A stretch of 64,000 nt of DNA, taken from NCBI RefSeq assembly GCF_003344865.1, contig NZ_CP031165.1:5027910-5091909 (forward strand), in the 5' to 3' direction. The position numbers were made by a program, and so were the translations under genes. The notes under the pieces are model-generated. The model had not been told where the DNA came from. It saw only the letters and a list, made by a program, of their open reading frames with translations, and searched no databases. This DNA comes from Euzebya pacifica (GTDB lineage Bacteria > Actinomycetota > Nitriliruptoria > Euzebyales > Euzebyaceae). Positions 46,522 to 54,601 of this stretch are shown one piece after another. Each line of letters starts with the position of its first letter. The first letter of the stretch is position 1.

Positions 46522-48117
46522 TCAGATCAGCTCGCGAGACCGGGTGGGGAACAGCAGCACCAGCAGCGCCGCGGCCGCGAGCGCGATGGGGGCGGTGGCG
46601 TCGGTGTCGGCGCCTGCGTCGGTCGGCAGGACGCCGTCCAGGGGGCCGCCGGGGACGATACGGGCGATCGACCCGCCCGCGGCGTTGTAGAAGCCGGCGC
46701 CGTAGTTGGCGACGTAGACCGCACCGTCGGGGCCGATGGTCGCGTCGATGGGGCCGGTCAACGAGCCGAGGGCACCGGGCAGCATGGCGCTGGTGTCCAG
46801 CGTCGCGGTCTCGGCGTCGAAGGGCACGGTGACCATGCTGTTGCGGGAGAACTCCAGCATCAGGAACTGGCCCTGGTAGGCCTCGGGGAAGGCGTGTTCG
46901 CCGTCGCCGTCGTAGCGGTACACGGGGCCGGCGATCGCGGTCCGGGTGACGCCGTGGGCCATGATCGGGAACGACAGGTCGGGGTGGTAGGTGTAGTGGA
47001 TCTGGGCGGGCACGGTGCCGCTGCAGTCGAAGGGTTCGCCGGGGTTCTCCGCGCCGAAGGCGTCGTACTGCACGTAGGGCTCGGCCTCGCCGATGCACAT
47101 GGGCCAGCCGTGGTTGGTGCCCCCGCCAGCAGGGACGACCTCGACCTCGTCGTGGCCCTCGGGGCCGCGGGCCGCGTCGGGACGCTGGGCGTCGGGGCCG
47201 ACGTTGCCGACGATGATCGCCTGGCTCTCGGGGTCGACGTCGATGCGGTAGTTGGACCGGAAGCCCATCGCGTAGACGTAGGGGTCGTAGGCGGCGTCGT
47301 CGACGTGGGGGTTGTCGGCGGGAACCAGCGAACCGTCCTCGTCGATGTCGTCGACGTCGATCCGCAGGATCTTGCCGCGACGGTCGGCGGGGTTCTGGGA
47401 GGTCCGCATGGCGTTGAAGCCGTCACGGCCCTCGTTGGCGTCATGCGGGGAGAAGCCGTTGGACTCGTGGGGGTTGGTGTCGTCACCGGTGGACAGCACG
47501 ACGGTGCCGTCGGCCAACCACTCGATGTCGCCGCCGTAGTGGCAGCACTCGTACCACTCCGTGGCGTTCTCCAGCAGGACCTCCTCGCTGGACAGGTCGA
47601 GGGTGGTGCCGGTCACCGTGAAGCGGGAGAGGCGGAAGATGCCTTCCTCGGTGGGGTCGCCGCCGGCGTCGGGGTGCAGCGGGGTGACAGGGGCGGTTCC
47701 GAGGGAACCGGGCACGGAGTAGTAGGCCAGCAGCTTGCCGCCGGCGGCGGAGAAGTCGGGGTACAGCAGCAGGCCGTGCAGCCCGCCCTCCTCCAGCGCG
47801 AAGTCCTCGGTGGGGCAGTCGGCGCACTGGTTGGCCGACACCGGGATGACCCCGGCCTCGACCTGCGCACCGTCGGGACCGATCAGGTTGACCGCGCCCT
47901 TGCGTTCGACGAACACGATGGTGCCGTCGTCGGCGACCTCGACGATGGTCGGGTCGCTGACGTCGGTGCTGATGGTTTCCACCGACAGGTCGAGCAGTCC
48001 GGTGGCGGGCAGCTGTGCCTCGGCCGCGCGGCCGAAGTCCAGCTGGAGGGCGGCGAGCGACAGCAGCGCCACGGCGACGGCGACCCGTCGCAGGGAAGGC
48101 TTGCGCAGGGAGAACAT
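46522..48117 (-). CDS. secreted PQQ-dependent sugar dehydrogenase, copy 3
   Basis: A 531-residue exported quinoprotein, more distant from the two copies at 33-36.6 kb. Signal peptide ~1-34 (ending GRAAEAQ). Motifs: VEVADDGTIVFVERKG, EGGLHGLLLYPDFS, YECCHYGGDIEW, LSTGDDTNPHESN, DRRGKILRIDVDD, GFRSNYRIDVD and VVPAGGGTNHGWPMCI. The tail is a hydrophobic helix (~505-522) and a short basic end (RSREL), probably a membrane anchor. First gene of the minus-strand operon with the cupredoxin lipoprotein and ThuA/cell-wall protein; divergent from the Tat isomerase. Probably oxidises an extracellular glycan or glycoside. Confidence 0.88.
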   Translation of the reverse strand: MFSLRKPSLRRVAVAVALLSLAALQLDFGRAAEAQLPATGLLDLSVETISTDVSDPTIVEVADDGTIVFVERKGAVNLIGPDGAQVEAGVIPVSANQCADCPTEDFALEEGGLHGLLLYPDFSAAGGKLLAYYSVPGSLGTAPVTPLHPDAGGDPTEEGIFRLSRFTVTGTTLDLSSEEVLLENATEWYECCHYGGDIEWLADGTVVLSTGDDTNPHESNGFSPHDANEGRDGFNAMRTSQNPADRRGKILRIDVDDIDEDGSLVPADNPHVDDAAYDPYVYAMGFRSNYRIDVDPESQAIIVGNVGPDAQRPDAARGPEGHDEVEVVPAGGGTNHGWPMCIGEAEPYVQYDAFGAENPGEPFDCSGTVPAQIHYTYHPDLSFPIMAHGVTRTAIAGPVYRYDGDGEHAFPEAYQGQFLMLEFSRNSMVTVPFDAETATLDTSAMLPGALGSLTGPIDATIGPDGAVYVANYGAGFYNAAGGSIARIVPGGPLDGVLPTDAGADTDATAPIALAAAALLVLLFPTRSRELI

Positions 48118-48169
48118 TGGCGGTTCGGCTCCTCGTTGGATGTCGCCCCGTCGGCAACGGGCGCGTCAC

Positions 48170-48229
48170 TTGTTGTAGTTCGCCGCTGCCTCCCTCGATT
48201 CCTGCCGCTGCACGAGAAATGTTGGATGG
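48170..48229. promoter_or_regulatory. T-rich repeated elements in the divergent region before dehydrogenase copy 3 and the Tat isomerase
   Basis: CTTGTTGTAGTTCG begins at 48170 and CGAGAAATGTTGGATGG lies at 48213-48229; the latter shares TGTTGGAT with the element at 29596. They sit 53-112 bases from the dehydrogenase start (48117) and 105-164 from the isomerase start (48334). Probably a shared divergent operator; nothing else is seen in this 216-base region except the isomerase ribosome site. Confidence 0.4.
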
Positions 48230-48333
48230 TGGGACAAATCGCGCAGGAGTTGCCCTCGACCACGTCGAAGGGTCCGGCACGGCGTGAGCCCTTCCTCACG
48301 CCCTCGAGCCGTAACGAACGAGGAGTGGCGAAC

Positions 48334-49374
48334 ATGTTCGACCGCAGCGCAGCCGTGAGCCGACGACGCCTGATGGGCCTTGGCGCGGGGGTGATCGGTG
48401 CGGCCGCGATGCAGGTGGTGCCGGGCGCCACGCCCGTCCGGGCCGAACCGCGACCGGGCCACTACGAGATGCCGATCGACGACGGGGCGATCGTGCCGCG
48501 CGAGCGGATCGGCATCCAGCTCTACACCCTCCGCGCGACCGTCCGGGAGCTCGGGTACGACAGGGTCTTCCGTCGTCTGGCAGCGATCGGGTACACTCAG
48601 GTCGAGTTCGCCGGGTACGAGGGCGAGGACCCGACCGGCCTGTCCCGTGCCGGACTGGCAGAGCTCCTGGAGGAGTACGGGCTGACCCCCGCCGGCGCCC
48701 ACATGCAGGGTGCCATCAACGACTCCACGATCGACGACCACATCCAGCAGGCGCTGGACCTCGGGGTTCCCGCGATCGGCCAGGCGTCCCTGCCGACCAC
48801 GTTCGACCAGGCGACCATCGACAGCTGGAACCGGTGGGGTGCCAGGGCAGCCGATGCGGGGCTGACGTTCTACCTGCACAACCACTCCGGCGAGCTGCAG
48901 ACCACGGACGCCAACGGCAAGACCCCCTACGAGCGCTACATCGAGGAAACCGATCCGGCCGCCGTGTCCTTCGAGCTCGACGTCTACTGGGCCTTCAACG
49001 CCACGGTGGCCAACCCGTCCCTGGACCCGGCCCAGCTGGTCATCGACCACGCCGACCGCTTCGCGCTGTACCACGTCAAGGACGGCCACGAGCCGGGCAG
49101 CCAGCCGCCGGACGTGTCGAACCCCTTCGGGCTGGTGTTCGGCGGAGCGGGCTACTCCATGACGCACCTCGGGCAGGGCGACATCGACTACGAGACCTTC
49201 TTCAACCGCATCAGGACCGCGGACATCGCCGCAGGCCGTCCGGCCGATGGGCGCCACCGGGGCTACATGCTGGAGAACGACAACACCAACGGGCAGGCCG
49301 ACACCAAGGAGGCCTGGGTCACCGCGGTCACGGGGCAGGCATGGATGGCCCACGGACTGCGGATCGCGGAGTGA
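48334..49374 (+). CDS. Tat-exported sugar phosphate isomerase/epimerase-like TIM-barrel protein
   Basis: A 346-residue protein. Twin-arginine signal SRRRLMGLGAGVIGAAAM (residues ~9-27). The mature TIM barrel has ERIGIQLYTLRATV near 51, GYTQVEFAGYEGED, FYLHNHSGEL near 181, FELDVYWAF near 213, YHVKDGHEP near 242 and YMLENDNTN near 305, providing the usual metal ligands. ATG at 48334 with a gaggag ribosome site. An exported location fits oxidised or 3-keto sugars rather than phosphorylated ones. Such proteins accompany ThuA and DUF1080 proteins in sugar-oxidation clusters. Divergent from dehydrogenase copy 3. Confidence 0.85.
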   Translation: MFDRSAAVSRRRLMGLGAGVIGAAAMQVVPGATPVRAEPRPGHYEMPIDDGAIVPRERIGIQLYTLRATVRELGYDRVFRRLAAIGYTQVEFAGYEGEDPTGLSRAGLAELLEEYGLTPAGAHMQGAINDSTIDDHIQQALDLGVPAIGQASLPTTFDQATIDSWNRWGARAADAGLTFYLHNHSGELQTTDANGKTPYERYIEETDPAAVSFELDVYWAFNATVANPSLDPAQLVIDHADRFALYHVKDGHEPGSQPPDVSNPFGLVFGGAGYSMTHLGQGDIDYETFFNRIRTADIAAGRPADGRHRGYMLENDNTNGQADTKEAWVTAVTGQAWMAHGLRIAE

Positions 49375-49418
49375 CGGCCCGGGGCTGATCGGTCGTCGGG
49401 GCCCGTCGTCGCGCCTGC

Positions 49419-50645
49419 TCAGGCTGCGGCGGCGGGACTCCGTGCGGGATCGAGCAACAACGGCTCGAGCGCGATCTCCAGCGCCCCGAGGAGCGCCGAG
49501 TCCTCCTGCAGCGCGGCCGGCACGATCGTCACGCCGGACCTGCTGGGCGACAGGGTGTGCTGGGCCAGCTCGGCGTCGATGCCGGCTGCGAGGAACTCGA
49601 AGGCGTCGGCGAAGTACCCGCCGAGCACGATGCGTCGGGGATTGAGCAGGTTGACCATGCCGGCAAGGCCCCGTCCGAGCCGGACACCGATCTCGTGGAG
49701 CGACCGCTGGACGTCCTCGTCCCCCGCCGCTGCGGTGGCGATGATGCCGCGGACGGCGTCGGACAGGTGGTCGGTGTGCTGGTGGCCGGTCAACGCAAGC
49801 AGGGCGAGGGCACCGGTCTCGGCCTCCAGGCAGCCAACGCTGCCGCATCGACAGCTCGTCGCGTCGGGTCCGGTGTTGACCGGGATGTGGCCGATCTCGC
49901 CGCTGTAGCCGTCGGCACCGAGCTGGAGCCGGCCGGCGATGATCGTCCCGCCGCCGACGCCGATCTCGCTGGACAGGTAGATCAGGTCCTCCACGCCCGC
50001 GCCCGCCCCGCGCAGGTGCTCGGCCCGGGCCCCGAGGTGGGCCTCGTTGGCGACGAACACCACGATGTCGTCCCCGAGGTGCGCCGCGAGGTCAGCACCG
50101 AGGTTGACCTCGCGCCAACCCAGGTTCGGCGCGAAGTGCACGAACCCGTCGTGGGCCCGGACCACACCGGGGGCGGCGATACCGACGGCGAAGAGGTGCT
50201 GGGTCGGCAGCAGGTCGCCCACGACCTCGTCGAGCAGATCGCAGAGCTCGGCGATCGTCTCCTCGTAGGGACGCCCATCGTTGTTGGTCTCGCGGTGGAC
50301 CCGTGTGACGAGCGTGCCGCCGATGCCACCGATCGCGACGGTCAACCACTTGGTGCCGATGTCCACGGCGGCGGCCACGACATGGTCGGTCGAGGCGCGG
50401 ACCAGCGGCGACGGCCGTCCTGCGCTGCCGGTGGCCTCGGGTTCGCCCTCCTCCACCAGGCCGCACTCGACCAGCTCGGCGACGAGCGCCCCGATGGTGG
50501 AGCGGTTCAGGCCGGTGGCAGCGGTCAGGGCCGAGCGGGACTGTGGCCCCCCACGGTGAACTCGACGCAACACGGTCGCAAGGTTGTGACGCCTCAACGA
50601 GTCCCGCGTCGCGCCCTTCGTCGCTTCTCGTGCCGGGCCCACCAT
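49419..50645 (-). CDS. ROK family transcriptional repressor
   Basis: A 408-residue NagC/Mlc-type regulator. An N-terminal winged helix (~15-75: SLRRHNLATVLRRVHRGG, LTAATGLNRSTIGALVAELVE) is followed by the ROK sugar-binding domain (~85-400) with VDIGTKWLTVAIGG, EIGVGGGTII, EIGHIPVN and the zinc motif SCRCGSVGCLEAETG. Start ATG 50645 gives the usual family N-terminus and follows a TAGCCT box by eight bases; an in-frame ATG at 50696 overlaps the kinase stop (ATGA) and is an alternative. Likely sugar-responsive regulator of the nearby carbohydrate genes (inference). Confidence 0.9.
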   Translation of the reverse strand: MVGPAREATKGATRDSLRRHNLATVLRRVHRGGPQSRSALTAATGLNRSTIGALVAELVECGLVEEGEPEATGSAGRPSPLVRASTDHVVAAAVDIGTKWLTVAIGGIGGTLVTRVHRETNNDGRPYEETIAELCDLLDEVVGDLLPTQHLFAVGIAAPGVVRAHDGFVHFAPNLGWREVNLGADLAAHLGDDIVVFVANEAHLGARAEHLRGAGAGVEDLIYLSSEIGVGGGTIIAGRLQLGADGYSGEIGHIPVNTGPDATSCRCGSVGCLEAETGALALLALTGHQHTDHLSDAVRGIIATAAAGDEDVQRSLHEIGVRLGRGLAGMVNLLNPRRIVLGGYFADAFEFLAAGIDAELAQHTLSPSRSGVTIVPAALQEDSALLGALEIALEPLLLDPARSPAAAA

Positions 50646-50653
50646 GAACGCGG

Positions 50654-50659
50654 AGGCTA
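50654..50659 (-). promoter_or_regulatory. -10 element of a likely leaderless ROK repressor promoter
   Basis: TAGCCT on the minus strand, eight bases before the ATG at 50645; no ribosome site between. It would allow transcription of the repressor separate from the kinase gene. Confidence 0.4.
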
Positions 50660-50692
50660 GCACCGGGTCCCGCTCGGACCTGCGAGGCGGGG

Positions 50693-51685
50693 TCATCCTC
50701 GGCTTGCCGCCAGCAGGGCCGCGCCGATCACACCGGCGTCGTTGCCGAGGCGTGCGGGGACGACCGGCACCTCGGGACGACGCTGGGCCCCGAGGACGTG
50801 GGTCCACATCGTGGCGCGGGCCGTGTCGAGCAGCAGGTCGTCGGCCTCGCCGAGGCCTCCCCCCACGACGATCATCTCCACGTCGAGGAGGTTGACGACG
50901 CTGGCCATGGCCACCCCAAGGTCGTGGCCGAGCTGGTCGAGCAGGGCGACCGCCAGCTCGTCACCTGCGCGAGCCGCCTGGGTGATGACGCCACCGGTGA
51001 TGGTCCGGATGTCACGCAGCGGCGAGCCCTCCGGGGCCCGACCGTCGGCGACGGCTTCCACGGCGAGGCTGCGCAGCGCCGTACCGGAGCAGTAGGCCTC
51101 GACCTCGCCCGGGATGCCGCTGGGCCCGATGCGCTGGTCGGCACGGATGATCATGTGACCGAGCTCGGCGGCGAAGCCGTGGCTGCCACGGAACAGCCGC
51201 CCGTCCAGGACGAGGCCACCTCCCACGCCGGTGCCGAGGGTGATCATGGCCAGGTTGCGCTCGACCGGCTGACCGGCGCCGAGCCGGAACTCCGCCCACG
51301 TGGCGGCCGCAGCGTCGTTCTCGACCACCACGGGAACCCCGATGCGTTGGGAGAGCGCGCTGGCCAGCGGGAAGGACTTCAGCGCCACGTTGGGACCTGC
51401 GGCGATGACCCCGTCGGCGGTGACCATGCCGGGATAGCCCACCCCGACTGCGGTCAGCCGTTCGGTCGGCATGACCTGCAGCGCCGCCGCCACGATGGCG
51501 TCCAGCAGCGCGTCGGGGTCCGCCGGCGTGACCACCCGGTGGCGAGCAACGATGGTGCCGTCGGCGATCAGCCCAGCGGCGATCTTGGTCCCCCCGACAT
51601 CGATGCCCACCGCGGTGCCGTCGATGGTCGACGGTGGGGTCGGGCGGTCCTGCAACACCTCGGCGCTGTCGTGCAGGCGATGCAT
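50693..51685 (-). CDS. ROK family glucokinase-like sugar kinase lacking the zinc motif
   Basis: A 330-residue ROK kinase; ATG at 51685 with gaggag eight bases upstream. ATP-binding VGIDVGGTKIAAG near 30, VGYPGMVTADG near 81, the catalytic ENDAAAATWAEF near 128, LGTGVGGGLV near 154 and AELGHMII near 175 are intact. The CxCGxxGCxE zinc-binding motif common to ROK kinases is absent: after GHMII the sequence is RADQRIGPSGIPGEVEAYCSG. It probably phosphorylates glucose or a derived hexose at the expense of ATP. The stop overlaps the start of an upstream extension of the repressor, indicating an operon. Confidence 0.87.
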   Translation of the reverse strand: MHRLHDSAEVLQDRPTPPSTIDGTAVGIDVGGTKIAAGLIADGTIVARHRVVTPADPDALLDAIVAAALQVMPTERLTAVGVGYPGMVTADGVIAAGPNVALKSFPLASALSQRIGVPVVVENDAAAATWAEFRLGAGQPVERNLAMITLGTGVGGGLVLDGRLFRGSHGFAAELGHMIIRADQRIGPSGIPGEVEAYCSGTALRSLAVEAVADGRAPEGSPLRDIRTITGGVITQAARAGDELAVALLDQLGHDLGVAMASVVNLLDVEMIVVGGGLGEADDLLLDTARATMWTHVLGAQRRPEVPVVPARLGNDAGVIGAALLAASRG

Positions 51686-51765
51686 GGTGAAGACTCCTCG
51701 GGTGGCTGTCCTGGCGGCGGTTCGCGGGTGATCACACCACGCCCGTACCATTTTCGCCTATCACG

Positions 51766-51801
51766 CAACGAATTCCTGCATCGAAGGCACAGATTTCGTT
51801 G
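51766..51801. promoter_or_regulatory. inverted-repeat element upstream of the ROK kinase gene
   Basis: CAACGAA (51766-51772) and TTCGTTG (51795-51801) are perfect inverted arms 22 bases apart, with a further ATTTTCG at 51750-51756. They lie 81-116 bases before the kinase start and relate to the T-rich elements found before the other sugar genes. Candidate site for the neighbouring ROK repressor. Confidence 0.45.
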
Positions 51802-51826
51802 GGCCCCTGGCCCGGTTCGGGCGTGC

Positions 51827-53167
51827 CTAGACCGCTGGGAGCCTGTCGCGGACGACGTCGGCGAGGTCCTCGGCGTGGCGCCTGGCCTCGGCCATGGTCG
51901 ATGCCTCGACCATCACGCGGACGATGGGCTCGGTCCCGGAGGGCCGCAGCAGGACCCGGCCCGATCCCCCGAGGGTCCGTTCGACCGCTGCCACCGCGTC
52001 CCACACCGCGGTCGCCTCGTCGAGGGCCGCCTTGTCGACGCCCCGCACGTTGACCAGCGTCTGCGGCAGGCGCGTCATGATCGAGGCGAGCTCGGCCAGC
52101 GTGGCCTTCTGGGCGGCCATCGCCCGCAGCAGGAGGACGGCCGACAGTACCCCGTCACCGGTGGTGGCGTGATCGCTGGCGATCAGGTGGCCCGACTGCT
52201 CACCGCCGAGGCGATAGCCGGACGCCTGCATGCCCTCCAGCACGTAGCGGTCACCGACCTTGGTCTGGATGACATCGATCCCGAGCCGCTCCATGCAGTG
52301 CATGAAGCCGAGGTTGGTCATGACGGTCGTGACGACACCGTCGAGGCCGGTGAGGGACTGTTCGTGGGCCGCGAGGATCGCCAGCAGCTGGTCACCGTCG
52401 ACGATGTCACCCTCGGCGGTGCAGGCCACGATCCGGTCGGCGTCGCCGTCGTGGGCGATCCCGAGGTCGGCCCCGTGGGCCACCACGGCCTTGGCCAGGT
52501 GCTCGGGGTGGTTGGACCCGACTCCGTCGTTGATGTTGGTGCCGTCGGGGATCGCCGCGATGGCGGTGACCTGCGCGCCGAGTCGGCGCAGCACCGTCGG
52601 GCCGACGCTGCTGGCAGCTCCGTTGGCGCAGTCCAGCACGATGTGGAGGTCACGCAGGTCGATGCCGTCGGCTGCAGCCACCAGGTGGGCGACGTAGGCC
52701 TCGACCGCGCCCGGCACGTGGCGCTTGCGTCCGATCCTCGTGCCGGTCGGACGGTCGGAGTCGAACCGCTGGAGCAGCTCCTCGATCCGGTCCTCCTCCT
52801 CGTCGGTCAGCTTGTGCCCCGTCGGGCCGATCAGCTTGATGCCGTTGTCGGCGACGGGGTTGTGGCTGGCGGAGATCATCACGCCGGCGTTGGCCCCCAG
52901 CGTCGACACCAGGTAGGCGACCCCGGGGGTCGGCAGCACGTCGAGGACGACGGCGTCGCCGCCCGCGGAGCACACACCGGCAGCCACGGCGGACTCGAGC
53001 ATCTCGCCGCTCGCACGGGGGTCGCGACCGACGATGATGCGTGGCCGGGGTGCGCCCTCCTCCCGGAGGGTGCGCACGAGCGCACGGCCGATGCCGAGCG
53101 CAAGCTCGGGGGTGATGTCGTCGTTGGCGACGCCACGAACGCCGTCGGTGCCGAAGTACTGTCCCAT
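51827..53167 (-). CDS. glmM: phosphoglucosamine mutase
   Basis: A 446-residue mutase converting glucosamine-6-phosphate to glucosamine-1-phosphate for UDP-GlcNAc. Starts MGQYFGTDGVRG; the phosphoserine loop ISASHNPVADNGIK lies near residue 100; metal-binding DGDADR near 240, sugar-binding GGEQSGH near 322 and C-terminal phosphate loop RPSGTEPIVRV near 405 are intact. ATG at 53167 with ggaggag; a TAGCCT -10 box at 53212-53207 upstream gives a leader of about 33 bases. In related genomes glmS follows directly; here the next gene is a sugar kinase and glmS is 45 kb away. Confidence 0.97.
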   Translation of the reverse strand: MGQYFGTDGVRGVANDDITPELALGIGRALVRTLREEGAPRPRIIVGRDPRASGEMLESAVAAGVCSAGGDAVVLDVLPTPGVAYLVSTLGANAGVMISASHNPVADNGIKLIGPTGHKLTDEEEDRIEELLQRFDSDRPTGTRIGRKRHVPGAVEAYVAHLVAAADGIDLRDLHIVLDCANGAASSVGPTVLRRLGAQVTAIAAIPDGTNINDGVGSNHPEHLAKAVVAHGADLGIAHDGDADRIVACTAEGDIVDGDQLLAILAAHEQSLTGLDGVVTTVMTNLGFMHCMERLGIDVIQTKVGDRYVLEGMQASGYRLGGEQSGHLIASDHATTGDGVLSAVLLLRAMAAQKATLAELASIMTRLPQTLVNVRGVDKAALDEATAVWDAVAAVERTLGGSGRVLLRPSGTEPIVRVMVEASTMAEARRHAEDLADVVRDRLPAV

Positions 53168-53262
53168 GGGTTGATCTCCTCCCCGGCCGCTGGCCGAGCG
53201 CCAGCGAGGCTAGCCCGCCCGAACCCGGAACGGAGTGACGGTGCACGTTCGGGCGGAACGGC

Positions 53263-53312
53263 GAAGAGCGCCGCGCCAGCGGCACGACGCTCTTCTGACG
53301 CCCTTGGGCGTC
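53263..53312 (-). terminator. tandem hairpins terminating the rplM-rpsI operon
   Basis: Reading the minus strand: GACGCCC / GGGCGTC with a two-base centre (53312-53297) abuts the rpsI stop, then GAAGAGCG / CGCTCTTC (53295-53263, 8 bp with an inner GCCGC/GCGGC extension). Two stacked stems immediately after a ribosomal protein gene make a convincing terminator without a U-tract. Confidence 0.65.
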
Positions 53313-53773
53313 TAACGCTTGGAGTACTGCGGCGCCTTGCGGGCCTTCTTGAGACCGTACTTCTTGCGCTCGACCTGACGGTCGTCACGACGCAGCAGGC
53401 CAGCCTTCTTCAGCGGCGGACGCCAGGACGGCTCAGCGGCCTCGAGGGCACGCGCGATGCCGTGGCGAAGGGCGCCGGCCTGACCGGAGATGCCACCACC
53501 GTGGATGCGGGCGATGACGTCCCACTCACCGAGGCTCTCGGTGGCGGCGAACGGCTCGTTGATCGTCATCCGCAGCACGTCGGTCGGGAAGTAGTCCTCG
53601 ATCGTGCGGCCGTTGATGGTGAACTGGCCGGTGCCACGGGTCAGTCGGACCCGGGCGACGGAGCGCTTGCGGCGACCGGTGAAGATCTCACGGGTACGGC
53701 CGGTGGGCGCGGCGGCAACGGACGCATCGTCAGCGACCGGCTGGAAGTTCTCGAGGGATTCGAGGCTGCTCAT
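53312..53773 (-). CDS. rpsI: 30S ribosomal protein S9
   Basis: A 153-residue S9 with a ~24-residue N-terminal extension before the conserved domain. Signatures: [50 protein letters not shown] and the C-terminal [26 protein letters not shown], whose last residues reach the ribosomal P-site. ATG at 53773; 16 bases after rplM, as a two-gene operon. Terminated by tandem hairpins. Confidence 0.97.
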   Translation of the reverse strand: MSSLESLENFQPVADDASVAAAPTGRTREIFTGRRKRSVARVRLTRGTGQFTINGRTIEDYFPTDVLRMTINEPFAATESLGEWDVIARIHGGGISGQAGALRHGIARALEAAEPSWRPPLKKAGLLRRDDRQVERKKYGLKKARKAPQYSKR

Positions 53774-53789
53774 GAAGAGATCCTTGGGG

Positions 53790-54221
53790 CTAGCCAGCGG
53801 CCAGCGGCTGGGGGTTCTGGGCGGTGTGGGGGTGCTCGGCACCGGCGTACACCTTCAGCTTGCGCAGCTGCTTGCGGCCGATGGTGTTCTTCGGAAGCAT
53901 GCCCTTGACGGCGTTCTCGATCAGGCGCTCGGGGTGACGCTCGCGCATCTCACCGATGGGCATGCCCTTGATGCCGCCCGGGAAACCCGAGTGACGCCAG
54001 GCCCACTTGTCGCGGCCCTTGTTGCCGGACAGCTCGATCTTGTCAGCGTTGATGACGATGACGAAGTCACCCATGTCCATGTGCGGGGCAAAGGTGGGCT
54101 TGTGCTTGCCGCGCAGGACGTGGGCGATCCGGGTCGCGAGGCGACCGAGGATCAGGCCTTCGGCGTCGACGATGTGCCACTGGGGGTCGATGTCGGCGGG
54201 AGTTGGGGAGAACGTACGCAT
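53790..54221 (-). CDS. rplM: 50S ribosomal protein L13
   Basis: A 143-residue L13. Signatures: [50 protein letters not shown] and [21 protein letters not shown]. The ATG at 54221 gives the family N-terminus (MRTFSPTP). First gene of the rplM-rpsI operon with a recognisable promoter ~180 bases upstream, leaving an unusually long leader. Confidence 0.97.
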   Translation of the reverse strand: MRTFSPTPADIDPQWHIVDAEGLILGRLATRIAHVLRGKHKPTFAPHMDMGDFVIVINADKIELSGNKGRDKWAWRHSGFPGGIKGMPIGEMRERHPERLIENAVKGMLPKNTIGRKQLRKLKVYAGAEHPHTAQNPQPLAAG

Positions 54222-54405
54222 GTTGATCGTCCGATGATGATCGGGGGGGTCTGGGCTGCTCGTGGCCGTCGACGACCGGTGAAGGGCGTCGGCGAGTCTC
54301 CTCGGGCGACGAGCGAAGTGGTGCTCGGGGAAGTACCGGAAGGTGCGCCCGTCGCTGGGTCTGCGGGGAGACACCCCACAGCGGCGCCATCGGCGCGGAT
54401 GGAAC

Positions 54406-54435
54406 AGAGTACAGCGACGCCACGCGATCCTGCAA
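54406..54435 (-). promoter_or_regulatory. rplM-rpsI promoter
   Basis: On the minus strand TTGCAG (54435-54430), an 18-base spacer and TACTCT (54411-54406). Transcription would begin near 54399, giving a ~178-base leader before rplM, long enough for an autoregulatory structure. The rest of the 380-base gap 54222-54601 holds a weaker plus-strand promoter for the DJ-1 gene (TTCGAC at 54543-54548, 17 bases, TAGGCC at 54566-54571) and no open frame I would trust. Confidence 0.6.
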
Positions 54436-54601
54436 CCGCCATCTGGGGCGCGGAACGGTGGGCGACCCGGCCGTCCGTCCACCCCTGCTGTCGCGCGGGC
54501 CGGGGACGCAGACGGAACGCAACGATACCGGCCGTTGGGATGTTCGACGGGGAGCCGGTGCGGGGTAGGCCTTCGGTACGCAACCTTCCAGGAGGCCAAC
54601 C

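Noticed and set aside
45479-47098. A 539-residue version of the cupredoxin protein.
   Set aside because: The extra N-terminal part is antisense-like translation of the dehydrogenase gene in another frame; lipoprotein signal starts at 46516.
46324-49374. A 1016-residue version of the Tat isomerase.
   Set aside because: Upstream part overlaps the divergent dehydrogenase; Tat signal and ribosome site define the start at 48334.
6602-51826. Genomic island of phage or integrative-element origin.
   Set aside because: No integrase, transposase, tRNA boundary or direct att repeats seen; GC content and codon usage look uniform by eye.
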